DNA of 64,000 nucleotides from Terrisporobacter petrolearius (GTDB lineage Bacteria; Bacillota; Clostridia; Peptostreptococcales; Peptostreptococcaceae), in the NCBI RefSeq assembly GCF_020748185.1, contig NZ_JAHZMO010000007.1, positions 62,001 to 126,000 of the forward strand. Direction: 5' to 3'. This document shows, in pieces, positions 43,917 to 54,100 of the stretch; position 1 is the first letter of the stretch, and the number at the start of each line of letters is the position of its first letter. A program made the translations under genes and the position numbers. The notes under the pieces were generated by a model, which searched no databases, had not been told where the DNA came from, and worked only from the letters and a program-made list of their open reading frames with translations.

Positions 43917-44930
43917 TTATTTTTCTTCATAGAAACTTACATTTTTTATTATTATATCAACTGTACCATCTTCATTTTGTCTAACACTATATTTCATAGG
44001 ATCTTCAAAATCCACAAGATTTCCTTTTATATCAAATCCATTGTCTGTTTTTATACTTCTTTTTTTAAGTTTTTTCTCAACCCATTTTTTATCTATATTA
44101 AAATTAGTTTCAATTCCTCTGTCTACCATTAATTCTTTGAAACTTTCCTTTAAGTTGTCATCATCTATTGATTTTTCCACAAATTTTTCTATATCTACTT
44201 CTTCTTTTTCTTTTAGAGTATAGTTTAATAGACTTCTAACATCTTCTGCCTTTTTAATATTGTCAGACATGGCATTTGTTATCCAGTTGTCTGCAGTAGT
44301 TTTAAAAGTTTTTGTATTAAATTTATCATCTGTAACTTTTTCAGCATTTAAAAACTCAGTTATAAATCTTGATTTTTTCTCTGGATCTTCTTCTTTTTCT
44401 GAGTCTTTGTCTAATAACCTTAAATGGAATTCATCATTTACTCCACTAATACCAACGAGTGCACATTGCTTTTGTCTTCCTGTATCTGGAATCCCTATTT
44501 CATTACTTACTATTTGTATGTTGAATTTTTCATCTAATAATTCTATAGAGTGAGTGTATAGTTTCTTATAATCTAATTTTACTATTCCTACATATTTTTC
44601 ATCTTTCACACTATATAAACAAATTGCTAAGTCACATGAGTCTATGTCTTCATATTTTTTCATTATATCAAATAGGAATGAAGCTATTTCTTTTGAATTA
44701 TGAACGAAAGTATCATCATCATAGATTATTTGCTCACAACAATTTTTTATTATATTTTCATTGTAATCTTTAAATACTGCCTTTCTTAAATCGTCATCTT
44801 TTGCTGCTCTATTAATTATTTTTTGGAAAAACTTATCTACCTCTATATTATTTTTTCCTTCAAAATCGTTTAGTATTGGACCTTCACTATTTCTATCAAG
44901 AACATGAATAATATACTTATGTATAACCAT
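43917..44930 (-). CDS. Nucleoid-associated protein of the NdpA/YejK family
   Basis: 337 residues. The family start IHKYIIHVLD and the conserved pattern LFDIMKKYEDIDSCDLAICLY, with YVGIVKLDYKKLYTH, fit PF04245. No membrane segments. Members bind DNA and coat the nucleoid, but their precise role in Firmicutes is unclear. Starts 24 bp before the RluA-type gene's stop region in the same orientation. Confidence 0.82.
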   Translation of the reverse strand: MVIHKYIIHVLDRNSEGPILNDFEGKNNIEVDKFFQKIINRAAKDDDLRKAVFKDYNENIIKNCCEQIIYDDDTFVHNSKEIASFLFDIMKKYEDIDSCDLAICLYSVKDEKYVGIVKLDYKKLYTHSIELLDEKFNIQIVSNEIGIPDTGRQKQCALVGISGVNDEFHLRLLDKDSEKEEDPEKKSRFITEFLNAEKVTDDKFNTKTFKTTADNWITNAMSDNIKKAEDVRSLLNYTLKEKEEVDIEKFVEKSIDDDNLKESFKELMVDRGIETNFNIDKKWVEKKLKKRSIKTDNGFDIKGNLVDFEDPMKYSVRQNEDGTVDIIIKNVSFYEEK

Positions 44931-44953
44931 ATCTAATAACCTCCCTAAATTTT

Positions 44954-45859
44954 TTATTTTAATTTTTCTATTAATTCTTCCATATCTTTTGGAAGTGGTG
45001 CCTTAAACTCTAAATCTTCTCTAGTTCTTGGTTGTTTAAACTTCAAACTGAAAGCATGTAAAGCTTGTCTATTAATTAAGTTTTCATCCACATACCCATA
45101 TAACTCATCACCTATTATTCCATGACCTATATGATTTAGATGAACTCGTATTTGATGTGTTCTTCCCGTTTCTAGTTTTAGTTTTAAAACTGTAGCATTT
45201 TTTAATCTTTCTATTACTTCAAAATGTGTTACTGATGGTTGTCCTTCTTCATGAACTATTCTTTTTATACTATCATCCGTAGGTCTGTATATTGGCTCAT
45301 TTATAGTTCCAAAATCTTCTTTAACTACACCTTTTACTACAGCTATGTACATTTTCTCTACTTTATCTTCTTTCATATCTGATGATAATACAAATTGAGC
45401 ATAAGGATTTTTCGCCACAATAACTAAGCCTGATGTGTTCATATCAAGTCTATTTACAAATCTTATTTTTACATTTTCACTTTTTTCCACAACATAATGT
45501 GTAACACCATTGGCAATAGTGTTTTCAAAGTGGCTCTTTGTTGGATGAACTACCATAAATGGTGGTTTATTTACCATTATTATATCAAAATCATCATATA
45601 AAATAGGTAACTTTAAATCTTGAGGCTTAAAATCTGCCATATCTTCCTCAATTTTAACTTCAATTAAATCACCTTTATTTATTTTATCTCCTGGTCTAAT
45701 ATATTCATGATTTACTTTTACAGTTTTGTATCTTTTCATTTTTGATAAAGATCTTACTGAAAAGTTTAGCTTATCTAATAGTACTTCTTTTAACGTTAAA
45801 TTTTCATCTTCATTTATATATGAAATAATATTATATTTTTGATCTTCTTTTCTAAACAT
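44954..45859 (-). CDS. RluA-family 23S rRNA pseudouridine synthase
   Basis: 301 residues. N-terminal S4 RNA-binding domain (about 15-75), then the RluA catalytic motif RFVNRLDMNTSGLVIVAKN with the essential Asp and the late TGRTHQIRVH motif. It isomerises uridine to pseudouridine in rRNA, probably RluD- or RluC-like. Target positions cannot be set from sequence alone. Confidence 0.92.
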   Translation of the reverse strand: MFRKEDQKYNIISYINEDENLTLKEVLLDKLNFSVRSLSKMKRYKTVKVNHEYIRPGDKINKGDLIEVKIEEDMADFKPQDLKLPILYDDFDIIMVNKPPFMVVHPTKSHFENTIANGVTHYVVEKSENVKIRFVNRLDMNTSGLVIVAKNPYAQFVLSSDMKEDKVEKMYIAVVKGVVKEDFGTINEPIYRPTDDSIKRIVHEEGQPSVTHFEVIERLKNATVLKLKLETGRTHQIRVHLNHIGHGIIGDELYGYVDENLINRQALHAFSLKFKQPRTREDLEFKAPLPKDMEELIEKLK

Positions 45860-45930
45860 GTGCTCACCTACTTTTACTTAATATTATTTATCTTACCATA
45901 ATTTCATATATTTATATAAGTAAAAGAAAA

Positions 45931-45958
45931 AAAATCACACCATAATTTGTGTGATTTT
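45931..45958 (-). terminator. Terminator after the ybaK-like gene
   Basis: AAAATCACAC pairs with GTGTGATTTT, followed by a T-run on the minus strand. Confidence 0.82.
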
Positions 45959-45974
45959 GAATATTTAATAAAAT

Positions 45975-46472
45975 TTATTTAACTTCTTCCATTTCTTCAT
46001 ATCCTTTGCAAACATCTATCCACTTCTGTGAATGAGAAAATCTTTCTAGCTCATCACAAGTTAGTTCTATAGATGAATTACTACTTCCTGCTGCTGGGAA
46101 AATTGTATCAAATCTCTTCATGGAAACATCTAAATATACTTTTACTTGATCATTTTTAATGGCAAAGGGACATACGCCTCCTATACCATGACCTATGTAT
46201 TCTAATACTTCCCCTGGTGTCAACATTTTAGCTTTATGTCCAAATTCGCTTTTAAATTTCTTATTGTCAATTTTAGCATCACCAGCTGTAACAATTAATA
46301 TGGCATTATCACCTTCTTTGTTTTTGAAGGAAAGTGTCTTTGCAATTCTAGCTGGAATAACTCCCACTGCCTGGGCTGCCAATTCAACTGTTGCTGAAGA
46401 TAACTCATGTTCCATAATATCATTATCTTTATTGTACTCTTTAAAAAATTCTTTAACCTTTTCTACCGACAT
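45975..46472 (-). CDS. YbaK/EbsC-type aminoacyl-tRNA deacylase
   Basis: 165 residues. The family features ARIAKTLSFKNKEG (with the conserved Lys), VTAGDAKIDNKKF and GHGIGGVCPFAIKN are present. These enzymes clear misacylated tRNAs such as Cys-tRNA(Pro) or Ala-tRNA(Pro). ATG follows GGAGGTGTAAGATT. Confidence 0.9.
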   Translation of the reverse strand: MSVEKVKEFFKEYNKDNDIMEHELSSATVELAAQAVGVIPARIAKTLSFKNKEGDNAILIVTAGDAKIDNKKFKSEFGHKAKMLTPGEVLEYIGHGIGGVCPFAIKNDQVKVYLDVSMKRFDTIFPAAGSSNSSIELTCDELERFSHSQKWIDVCKGYEEMEEVK

Positions 46473-46701
46473 AATCTTACACCTCCATTTACAACATTTT
46501 CATATAATTATTCCCAAAATAAGTATATCATATAAAATTATTTAAAGAATATAATTCCATCTTTTTTAAATTATTAAAATAAATAGAGGTTTTTATCTCT
46601 TTTTGTATAAATATTTACATTACAACATATTTTTATAATGAAGAATATTTCCTAAATTTACATATATTTGATATAATACAACTAATAAATGAGGTGAAAA
46701 A

Positions 46702-47502
46702 ATGGGGAGAATTATAACAATAAATTCTAATAAAGTACAAAAATCTCTTGAGACTAGAGATATTTTACATAAAAAATTAATTGAAGTTGGATTTGATGTT
46801 GACTATGAATATAACCCTAAAGCAGAATTAATAATATCTATAGGTGGAGATGGTTGCTTTTTGCAAACTATTCGAGATTATAATCTTCCAAGCATACCTT
46901 TAGCAGGAATTAATACTGGCCATTTAGGTTTTTTTCCAGATATAACTCCAAAGGATATAGATGCTTTTATTCAATCTTATTTGCAAGAGGATTACGTAAC
47001 TCAGGAGTTACCTCTTCTTCAAACTAAAGTTGCCACTAACCATGGCTGTTTTAACATTTTTGGCATAAATGAAGCTGTTGTTAAGGGCGATAAATCCAGA
47101 ACCATTCATCTAAAATTAGATATAAACAACAAGCGTGTACAAAACTTTAGTGGGGATGGTTTAATAATATCAACATCCGCCGGTTCTACTGCCTATAATT
47201 ATGCCGTAGGTGGTAGTATTGTTGACACAAGTTTAAACGTTATTCAAGTAGCACCCATATCACCAATAAACACAAATGCTTATAGATGTTTCACATCAAG
47301 CATTATATGTTCACATGACTCTGTTGTTAATGTATCTCCAGAGTGTGAATTTGAAAATTCTACCCTAGTCGTGGTAGATGGTTTAGAGTATAATTTTAAT
47401 GAAATAGATAATATAAGTCTTTCCATATCAGATAGAAAAATCAAACTCCTTAGAACATCAAATTATGAGTTTTGGAGCAGGGTGTGTGAGAAATTCTTAT
47501 AA
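46702..47502 (+). CDS. nadK: NAD kinase-like protein (PpnK/NadK family)
   Basis: 266 residues. The IISIGGDGCFLQ motif (GGDG at 48-51) binds ATP phosphate, GINTGHLGFFPD follows, and FSGDGLIISTSAGSTAYNYAVGG binds NAD. It phosphorylates NAD to NADP. Somewhat short N-terminus and a divergent C-terminus; it could be a second NAD kinase. It is followed 18 bp later by a phosphodiesterase gene. Confidence 0.88.
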   Translation: MGRIITINSNKVQKSLETRDILHKKLIEVGFDVDYEYNPKAELIISIGGDGCFLQTIRDYNLPSIPLAGINTGHLGFFPDITPKDIDAFIQSYLQEDYVTQELPLLQTKVATNHGCFNIFGINEAVVKGDKSRTIHLKLDINNKRVQNFSGDGLIISTSAGSTAYNYAVGGSIVDTSLNVIQVAPISPINTNAYRCFTSSIICSHDSVVNVSPECEFENSTLVVVDGLEYNFNEIDNISLSISDRKIKLLRTSNYEFWSRVCEKFL

Positions 47503-47520
47503 ATTATAGGAGGAAAGAAT

Positions 47521-48123
47521 ATGAAAATTGGAGTTCTTAGTGATACTCATGGAAGTTTACCTTATTTAGAAAAAGCATTAGATGCATTGTCAGACTGTGA
47601 TATATTACTTCATCTTGGTGATGTATTATACCATGGACCTAGAAATGATCTTCCTGAAGGATATAACCCAAAAGCTGTAATAGAAATAGTAAATAAACTA
47701 GATAATATTACAATAGCTAGAGGTAACTGTGATGCTGATGTAGATCAAATGGTTATAAATCATCCAATTGAATCTCCTTTTGTACATAAAAAAATAGATA
47801 ACATTAGTGTACTTATGGATCACGGTTATGAATCATCAAGAGAAGATATAATAAATAAAGCCAGAGAATTAGGTGTAGATATACTTATTCAAGGTCATAC
47901 TCATGTAAAAGAATTATCTGTAGATAGAGATATTATAATTCTAAATCCTGGTAGTACTTCCATCCCAAAAGATGGTACTTATTCTGTAGCAACAATAGAA
48001 ATATTAAATGATGACAATACAGAAGATGAGTTTGAATTAGAGATTAATCTAATAGATATAAATACAAAAGAAATAATTGATATTGATAATTGTGATTGCG
48101 AAGACGGATGTGATTGTAAATAA
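47521..48123 (+). CDS. yfcE: YfcE/MJ0936-type metallophosphodiesterase
   Basis: 200 residues. It has the calcineurin-like metal motifs GVLSDTHGS (Asp and His at 8-10), HLGDVLYHG, ARGNCDAD, DHGYE and IQGHTHVKE. YfcE proteins hydrolyse phosphodiesters in vitro. Unusual is a C-terminal acidic Cys tail (NCDCEDGCDCK) beyond the catalytic domain that could bind metal. GGAGG precedes the ATG. Confidence 0.88.
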   Translation: MKIGVLSDTHGSLPYLEKALDALSDCDILLHLGDVLYHGPRNDLPEGYNPKAVIEIVNKLDNITIARGNCDADVDQMVINHPIESPFVHKKIDNISVLMDHGYESSREDIINKARELGVDILIQGHTHVKELSVDRDIIILNPGSTSIPKDGTYSVATIEILNDDNTEDEFELEINLIDINTKEIIDIDNCDCEDGCDCK

Positions 48124-48138
48124 AAATTATAAGTAATA

Positions 48139-48166
48139 AAAAGGCTAACTTTAAAGTTAGCCTTCT
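48139..48166. terminator. Bidirectional terminator
   Basis: AAGGCTAACTTT and AAAGTTAGCCTT form a perfect 12-bp stem between convergent genes. Confidence 0.88.
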
Positions 48167-48167
48167 T

Positions 48168-49238
48168 TTATAATATATCTACTTTTTCTAATATGTCATG
48201 CATAACTAATAATCCTAAAAAGAATATTATGCCTAGTATTCCTCCTACCTGTATACCTACAAATATAGCTATTATTGTAAGCAATGGACTTATTCCCACA
48301 TTTGCTGATACTAACTTTGGCTCTAATATTTGTCTAAGTATTGATAATCCTATAAATACTATTGCTATTCCTATGGATACAACGTAATTTTCTATAACAA
48401 AGTAATAAATTATAACTGGAACAAATATTACAATTATACCTAAGAAAGGTATTAAGTCTAGTAATGCTCCTATTATAGCTAAAGGTAATCCATAAGGAAC
48501 CTTAAATACTGAGAAACTTATCCATATAACTAAAAATGTAATACTCATTAGAATTGTATACGCTTTTATGTAACCTTTTATTGAATACATTATTTCATTT
48601 TTTACTCTACGAACTTTTATTTTTGTGTCATCTGTAAAAATACTTAAAAAAGCATTCTCTATTTTATCAAAATCCTTAGCTATAAAATATGTAGACATAA
48701 ATAATGTTATTATTATAAGCACTACTGTTGGCAAAGATGTTGCCAAATCTATTATTTTAGCTAACATTGTCTTAGCTATATCAGCAAGGTTCTTCCCGTA
48801 ATTTGCTACTAAGCTTTGAATATCTATACTACTGTTAGATATTCCCTGAAAATAGTTAACATATTTATCTAGGTTGCTTACCCAATCGTTTATCATTGTT
48901 CCCAAATATGAATAACTATTACTGTCTATGTTATTCAAAAAAGAAACTAAATGTTGACTTCCTTTTACTAGTAAAAATGAAGCTAAAAATATAACTAAAC
49001 CAACACCTAATAAACTTAAAAATAAAGTTGATATTCCTTTATTCACTTTAAACCTTCTTTTTAGTTTTTCAGATATAGGATTTATAATAACCGCTAACAA
49101 ACCTGCTATAAAGAACGGAGCTATATACCCAAAAGTTTTTACAACTAATAAAAACAGTATTAAATATATAACAAAAAATATTACATTATTTTTTAACTTA
49201 TGTAAAAAGGATTTATTCAATACAGACACACTCATCAT
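48168..49238 (-). CDS. AI-2E family transporter (PF01594)
   Basis: 356 residues with two early spans, a soluble central stretch (about 90-165) and a five-to-six span C-terminal core ending in ILGIIFFLGLLVMHDILEK. The GALLDLIPFLGIIVIFVPV segment is the family hallmark. Proteins of this group have been implicated in export of autoinducer-2 or ions, or in sporulation (YtvI). The substrate is unknown. Confidence 0.85.
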   Translation of the reverse strand: MMSVSVLNKSFLHKLKNNVIFFVIYLILFLLVVKTFGYIAPFFIAGLLAVIINPISEKLKRRFKVNKGISTLFLSLLGVGLVIFLASFLLVKGSQHLVSFLNNIDSNSYSYLGTMINDWVSNLDKYVNYFQGISNSSIDIQSLVANYGKNLADIAKTMLAKIIDLATSLPTVVLIIITLFMSTYFIAKDFDKIENAFLSIFTDDTKIKVRRVKNEIMYSIKGYIKAYTILMSITFLVIWISFSVFKVPYGLPLAIIGALLDLIPFLGIIVIFVPVIIYYFVIENYVVSIGIAIVFIGLSILRQILEPKLVSANVGISPLLTIIAIFVGIQVGGILGIIFFLGLLVMHDILEKVDIL

Positions 49239-49308
49239 TCCCTTCTATATCTTGGATTGTATTCTCAATATAATCTTTATATATAAAATCCACCTTATTT
49301 AAAAATAC

Positions 49309-49341
49309 AAATAAAACACTGTTTAAAACAGTGCTTTATTT
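49309..49341 (-). terminator. Terminator after the CNNM/CBS gene
   Basis: AAATAAAACACTGTTT and AAACAGTGCTTTATTT pair with one mismatch immediately after the stop codon. Confidence 0.75.
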
Positions 49342-49342
49342 G

Positions 49343-50596
49343 CTATAACATTATTCTGATTTTCTTTATTCTGTTTTTGTCTACTGACTCTATATTAAAT
49401 TTAACCCTATCTACTTCTATAACTTCATTTTCTTCTGGTATGTGTTTGATATATCCTATAATATATCCTCCTATAGAGTCAAATTCTTCAGATTCTAAAT
49501 TAATATTTAAAACTTCATTTACGTCGCTAATTTTAGTACTTCCTTCAACAAGGAACTCATTAGAACTAATTACTTCTATTTCATCTTCATCCTCATCAAA
49601 TTCATCTTCTATGTCACCGACTATAACTTCTACTAAATCTTCTATTGTTATTAAACCTGCTGTACCACCATATTCATCTACTACAATGGCCATTTGGCTT
49701 TTGTCCTTTTTCATTTCTTCAAGAAGTTGAGTAATTTTCTTAAATTCATAAGTAAAGAAAGGATCTCTAATATATTGTTTTATATCAAAATTTTCTATTT
49801 CTTCATCATTTAAGAATATTACATCTTTTATATTTAATATGCCTATAATATCGTCAATTGTCTCTTCATATACAGGCATTCTGCTTAACTTTTCTGTTTT
49901 AAATAATTCAATTATTTCTTCATAACTATCTTCTTCATCAATAGCTACAATATCTAGTCTTTGAACCATAGCTTCTTTTGCTTGCATATCACCAAATTCA
50001 AAAACATTATTGATTATTTCTCTTTCTTCCATTTCTAATAAACCTTCTTCATGACTTACATTTACCATGGTTTTTAACTCTTCTTCTGTAATAAATGGTC
50101 TTACACCATGATCATCTACACCAAGAAGTTTAAATATTATTTTTGTAATAACATTAAATATCGCCACTACTGGCTTTAATATTATCATAAAAAATTTAAT
50201 TGGCTTAGCCACCATTAATGCTACTTTTTCAGGAGTACTAGCTGATATAGTTTTTGGTGTTATTTCTCCAAAAACTAATACTAATACAGTCATCAAAGCT
50301 GTGGCTGCTGCTACACCTTGTGATCCCCATATAGTTATAAATAATGAAGTAGATATAGATGTTGCTGCTATATTAACTATGTTATTTCCTATTAAAATGG
50401 ATGTAAGCAATCTATTGGAATTCTCAATTAAAGAACCTACTAATTTTGCTCCTCTAATTCCATCTTCCTCCATATGTCTTATTTTTATTCTGCTAAGTGA
50501 CATTAATGCTGTCTCAGATGCAGAGAAAAATCCTGACGCTATTAATAAAATTACTAATAAAACTATTTGAACCAAACTACCGGTCGAACTATCCAA
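49343..50596 (-). CDS. CNNM-domain protein with CBS pair and CorC_HlyC domain (hemolysin-C family)
   Basis: 417 residues. N-terminal CNNM/DUF21 membrane domain (about 1-190), two CBS domains (about 205-325, including VDEYGGTAGLITIEDLVE) and a C-terminal transporter-associated domain (340-415). TTG at 50596 is the start. The gene is probably a Mg or Co ion transporter or regulator and is not a toxin despite the hemolysin name. Confidence 0.9.
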   Translation of the reverse strand: MDSSTGSLVQIVLLVILLIASGFFSASETALMSLSRIKIRHMEEDGIRGAKLVGSLIENSNRLLTSILIGNNIVNIAATSISTSLFITIWGSQGVAAATALMTVLVLVFGEITPKTISASTPEKVALMVAKPIKFFMIILKPVVAIFNVITKIIFKLLGVDDHGVRPFITEEELKTMVNVSHEEGLLEMEEREIINNVFEFGDMQAKEAMVQRLDIVAIDEEDSYEEIIELFKTEKLSRMPVYEETIDDIIGILNIKDVIFLNDEEIENFDIKQYIRDPFFTYEFKKITQLLEEMKKDKSQMAIVVDEYGGTAGLITIEDLVEVIVGDIEDEFDEDEDEIEVISSNEFLVEGSTKISDVNEVLNINLESEEFDSIGGYIIGYIKHIPEENEVIEVDRVKFNIESVDKNRIKKIRIML

Positions 50597-51013
50597 CCTT
50601 TACCACTCTCCTACGTATATATATTTTATATTATTAAGTATTATAGCATAAGTTAACCTCATTTTAAATTAATTAATTTTATTAAATGGTCATTGTAAAT
50701 ATTATATCCATTATGTCCCTTATTAATTTAAACTTATCATAAATAAATCAATAACAAAAACACTGAAAAAAATTATCTTGAAAAAAAAAGTTTTTTTTAT
50801 CATTTTGTGTCATTTTATGAATATTTACATATATTAAAATTAAGAAAGGCTAATACAGAGTCTTTCTTACAACAATAATATTTTGTTGTTACTCCTTTGT
50901 TGATATTTATTTCTGAGCTTCGTAAAAAAATGTATAAAATTCTAAATAACGGAAAGAATTATATATGAGAGCGGAAATTATATATCTCTCCCCCTAATAA
51001 GTATATATTTTTA

Positions 51014-51052
51014 AGGCATCTACTATTCCCCCAGTAGGTGCCTCCTTTTTTT
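51014..51052 (+). terminator. Orphan plus-strand intrinsic terminator
   Basis: AGGCATCTACT and AGTAGGTGCCT (one G-U) form an 11-bp stem followed by seven T. The sbcC gene has its own terminator further on, so this one implies a plus-strand transcript in the gap. Confidence 0.7.
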
Positions 51053-51082
51053 ATTCATTATTAAATCCATTGACAACCCTTA

Positions 51083-51137
51083 ATTTAGGAGTTTTCACAG
51101 TTTTAAAATCAATCATAATTTCCTAACATGTAAAAAA
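51083..51137. repeat. Dispersed intergenic repeat, copy C (diverged)
   Basis: The 3' end ATAATTTCCTAACATGTAAAAAA is near-identical to copy A, and the preceding bases align more loosely with copies A and B. As in copy A it directly adjoins a minus-strand terminator. Confidence 0.45.
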
Positions 51138-51159
51138 CCGACCTTTTAAGGCCGGTTTT
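51132..51159 (-). terminator. Terminator of the add-sbc operon
   Basis: On the minus strand AAACCGGCCTT and AAGGTCGGTTT pair (one G-U), followed by a T-run right after the sbcC stop. Confidence 0.85.
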
Positions 51160-51162
51160 AAT

Positions 51163-54100
51163 CTAACTATATTCTATTTCCACTCTAGATCCTTTGCCCA
51201 CATCACATGGACTAACCAAAAGTTTTACTGGTACTCTATTTTTTAGTTCTTCCACATGTGAAATTATACCTATGCTTAGTTGATCATTATGAAGATTTTC
51301 TAAAGACTCCATAACTACATCTAGCAATTCTACATCTAAGGATCCAAAACCTTCATCTAGGAAGAAGAATTCTAAAGGACTACTTCCTTTTAATTGTATT
51401 TGAGATGATAATGCAAGTGCTAAAGATAATGATGTTAAGAATGTCTCTCCTCCTGATAATGAATCAACGCTTCTTCTTTGCCCACCATTCATATTATCTC
51501 TCATTATGAAATTTAGATTTTCGTCTATTTCTAGTGCATACCTACCTCTAGTTATAGAACCTAATCTTTTTGATGCTTCTAATGCAATATATTTAAGTTG
51601 ATTAGTGGCAACATATTCTACAAACTTATTTCCCATTATCAATTTATTTATTTCATCTAATAATGATAATTCATGTTCAACTTTTTTAACTTCTTTTGTT
51701 ATTTCTTTTATTGATAATAAAGATTTTTCAATATTTTTAAGCTCATTTTCCTTTGAACCAATATTTTTTCTTAAATTAGCTATCTCATTTTTTAATGAAT
51801 TAATTGATATATGAAGATTTTCAAAGTCTTCAGGTTTTATACTTCTTCCATTTAACTTTTTATTTAAATCAAATATTTTCACTATTAAGTATTTAGTCTC
51901 TTCATCAAAATATTCTATTTCACCTTTGTATTTCTCTTTTTCTTCTTTTGGTAAAATAGATTTTTCCACAGAATTAACGCAGTCAAATTTATTTTCTACT
52001 AATAAATTTGTTAATGTTTGATTTTTACTTTCTAATTGTTTTTTAGCTTGAGATAAAACACCATCTTTACTACTTTTTAACTTTGTATTTTCATCAAAAT
52101 CATGCTTCTTATTAGTTAACTCTTCATGTAGTTCCTTTTCATTATTTGTTACTTTGTCAATATTTTCTATAGTAGATTGTAGTAGTTTTGCTGGTGAAAC
52201 ACCCTTAGCTATTTTGTTTAATTCTTCTTCCTTATTTTTTAATTCTTTAGATTTAGTATCTTTAAGTTGAATCAAGTTAGAAAGTTTCTTGTCAATTTCA
52301 TTAAATAAGGTATCTTTTTCTTTAAGTTCCTTATCTAAAGTTTCTTTTTCTTTATTTAAAACTGACATTTCCTTATTTAACGTTTCAATTTTCTTTTCAT
52401 TTTCTCCAATTTCTTTTACTTTAGAACCTAAGTCATTAAATTTAACTTTAGATTTTAATCCTAAGTATTCTAAGTTAAGATTATCGTACTTTTTATTTAA
52501 ATTATCTATTTTTTCTTTTAATTCAACACTTAGTTTTCTGTCTAAATTCAAATTTTCCTTTATTTTAACTTCTTCTTTTTCCACATCATATTTTAAATCT
52601 TTTATTTTGTATGTTTCTTCAATTGTCTTGTTTTTATCTTCTTCCCATGATAGTACTTTTTCTTCTAGTATTTTTAGTTCCTTTTGCTTTATATCTATTT
52701 CTTTTTCCAATGAAGAAGAATTGTAATCTCCTAATTTGACTGATAACTCACTTAAAGTCTTTCTTTTTATACTTTCAAATGAATTAATTTCCGTATTCTT
52801 TAACGATAGTTCATCATGATTTCGTTTTTCTTTATTATACTCATCTTCTAATTTTTTAATTTTCTCTTCAATTAGTTTAGCTTCTTCTAAATTAGCACTA
52901 ACATAAATTTTTTCATGATGAGTTGAGCCACAAACAGGACAAGGCTCGTTTTCTTTTAATTCTTCTCTTAAATAAGCCGCCATATTTTTATATATTAGGC
53001 TTTTTTGTTCCTCTTTTAAATCTTCTATAGTTTTATTTATTCTTTGTAATTTTTCACTACATTCATTTAGATATCTCTGATTTTCAAATTTACTTTTTTC
53101 ATTTTTATTTAAATCATCTTTAATAGAATTAATTTGTTTTTCATAATCCTTTGTATTTTCCAATCTTGATTTCAAATTATGTAGGTATTCTTTTTCACTT
53201 GATACTATTTTGTTGTCTCCAGGACAACTTCTATTTAAAGTTTCCTGATGATCTAAAAGTCTTTTTAATTTTTCATTTACTGATGATTTATTCTTTTCCA
53301 CATCAATATTTTTAAACTTTAAATCTTCAATTCTTTTACTTACCTCTTTTAATAATTTATTATTTTCTTCTTTTTCCACACTTAATTTTTTTAACTCTTC
53401 TTCTTTATTATAAGCTTCAAATATATTTTCTTTTAAATCTGTACTTATACTTAAAGATTCAACATTTTTATTATTATCTTGAATTTTTTTATATTTACTA
53501 TCAACTTGATTTTGTAAATCAATTATTAGTTTTTCTAAATCTTCTTTTTCCTTATTATCTATATCAATTTCTTTTTTTAGTTCTTTAATAGAATTATTTA
53601 AAACTGCTATTTTTTCTTCTAAATCTATTCCTCTTTGAAGTTTACTTTTTTCTTCAATTAATAAAGGTATCTTTTCATTTTTAGCTTTTTTTGCCTCTTC
53701 ATATCGAATGGATAATAAATCTATTTCTTTTTTAATATTAGTTATAATTCCTTCTAATTTTTCCACTTCGTTAGAGTTTTCGTATATATCTTTTTCCAAT
53801 ATTTTTATGTCATTTATATGAGGAATAATAGCTTCTCCTCTTTCACTTCTTTCAATTGCTTCTCTTTTTATATTTATTTCTTTTTCTTTTAAGTCTATTT
53901 GTGATTTTCTATCTATATGTTTTTGTAAAGATTTTTGATCTTCGAATATTATTTTATTTTCTTCAAATTCTTTTTCAGCTTTTGATAAATCTTCATTTTT
54001 AGTTTTTTCTAGATTTTTAGCTTGTAAAAGTTCTTCTCTAATTTCCTCGTATAATTCTTCTGTAATTCCTTCATGTTGGCTAAGTTTACCATTTAAACTG

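Larger units (their letters stand above)
50597..51162. ncRNA. Gene-less region with a structured, terminator-ended candidate small RNA on the plus strand
   Basis: No ORF is supportable. On the plus strand lie hairpin 50855-50880 (AAGAAAG with CTTTCTT), hairpin 50880-50902 (ACAACA with TGTTGT) and GAGAG/CTCTC at 50967-50990. A strong terminator stem at 51014-51043, followed by CCTTTTTTT, has no gene before it. The region also contains the minus-strand promoter area of the CNNM gene. The RNA type is not recognised. Confidence 0.4.

Noticed and set aside
49343-50596. Hemolysin (toxin) call
   Set aside because: Domain order is CNNM-CBS-CorC_HlyC, an ion-transport-type membrane protein. The hemolysin name is historical.
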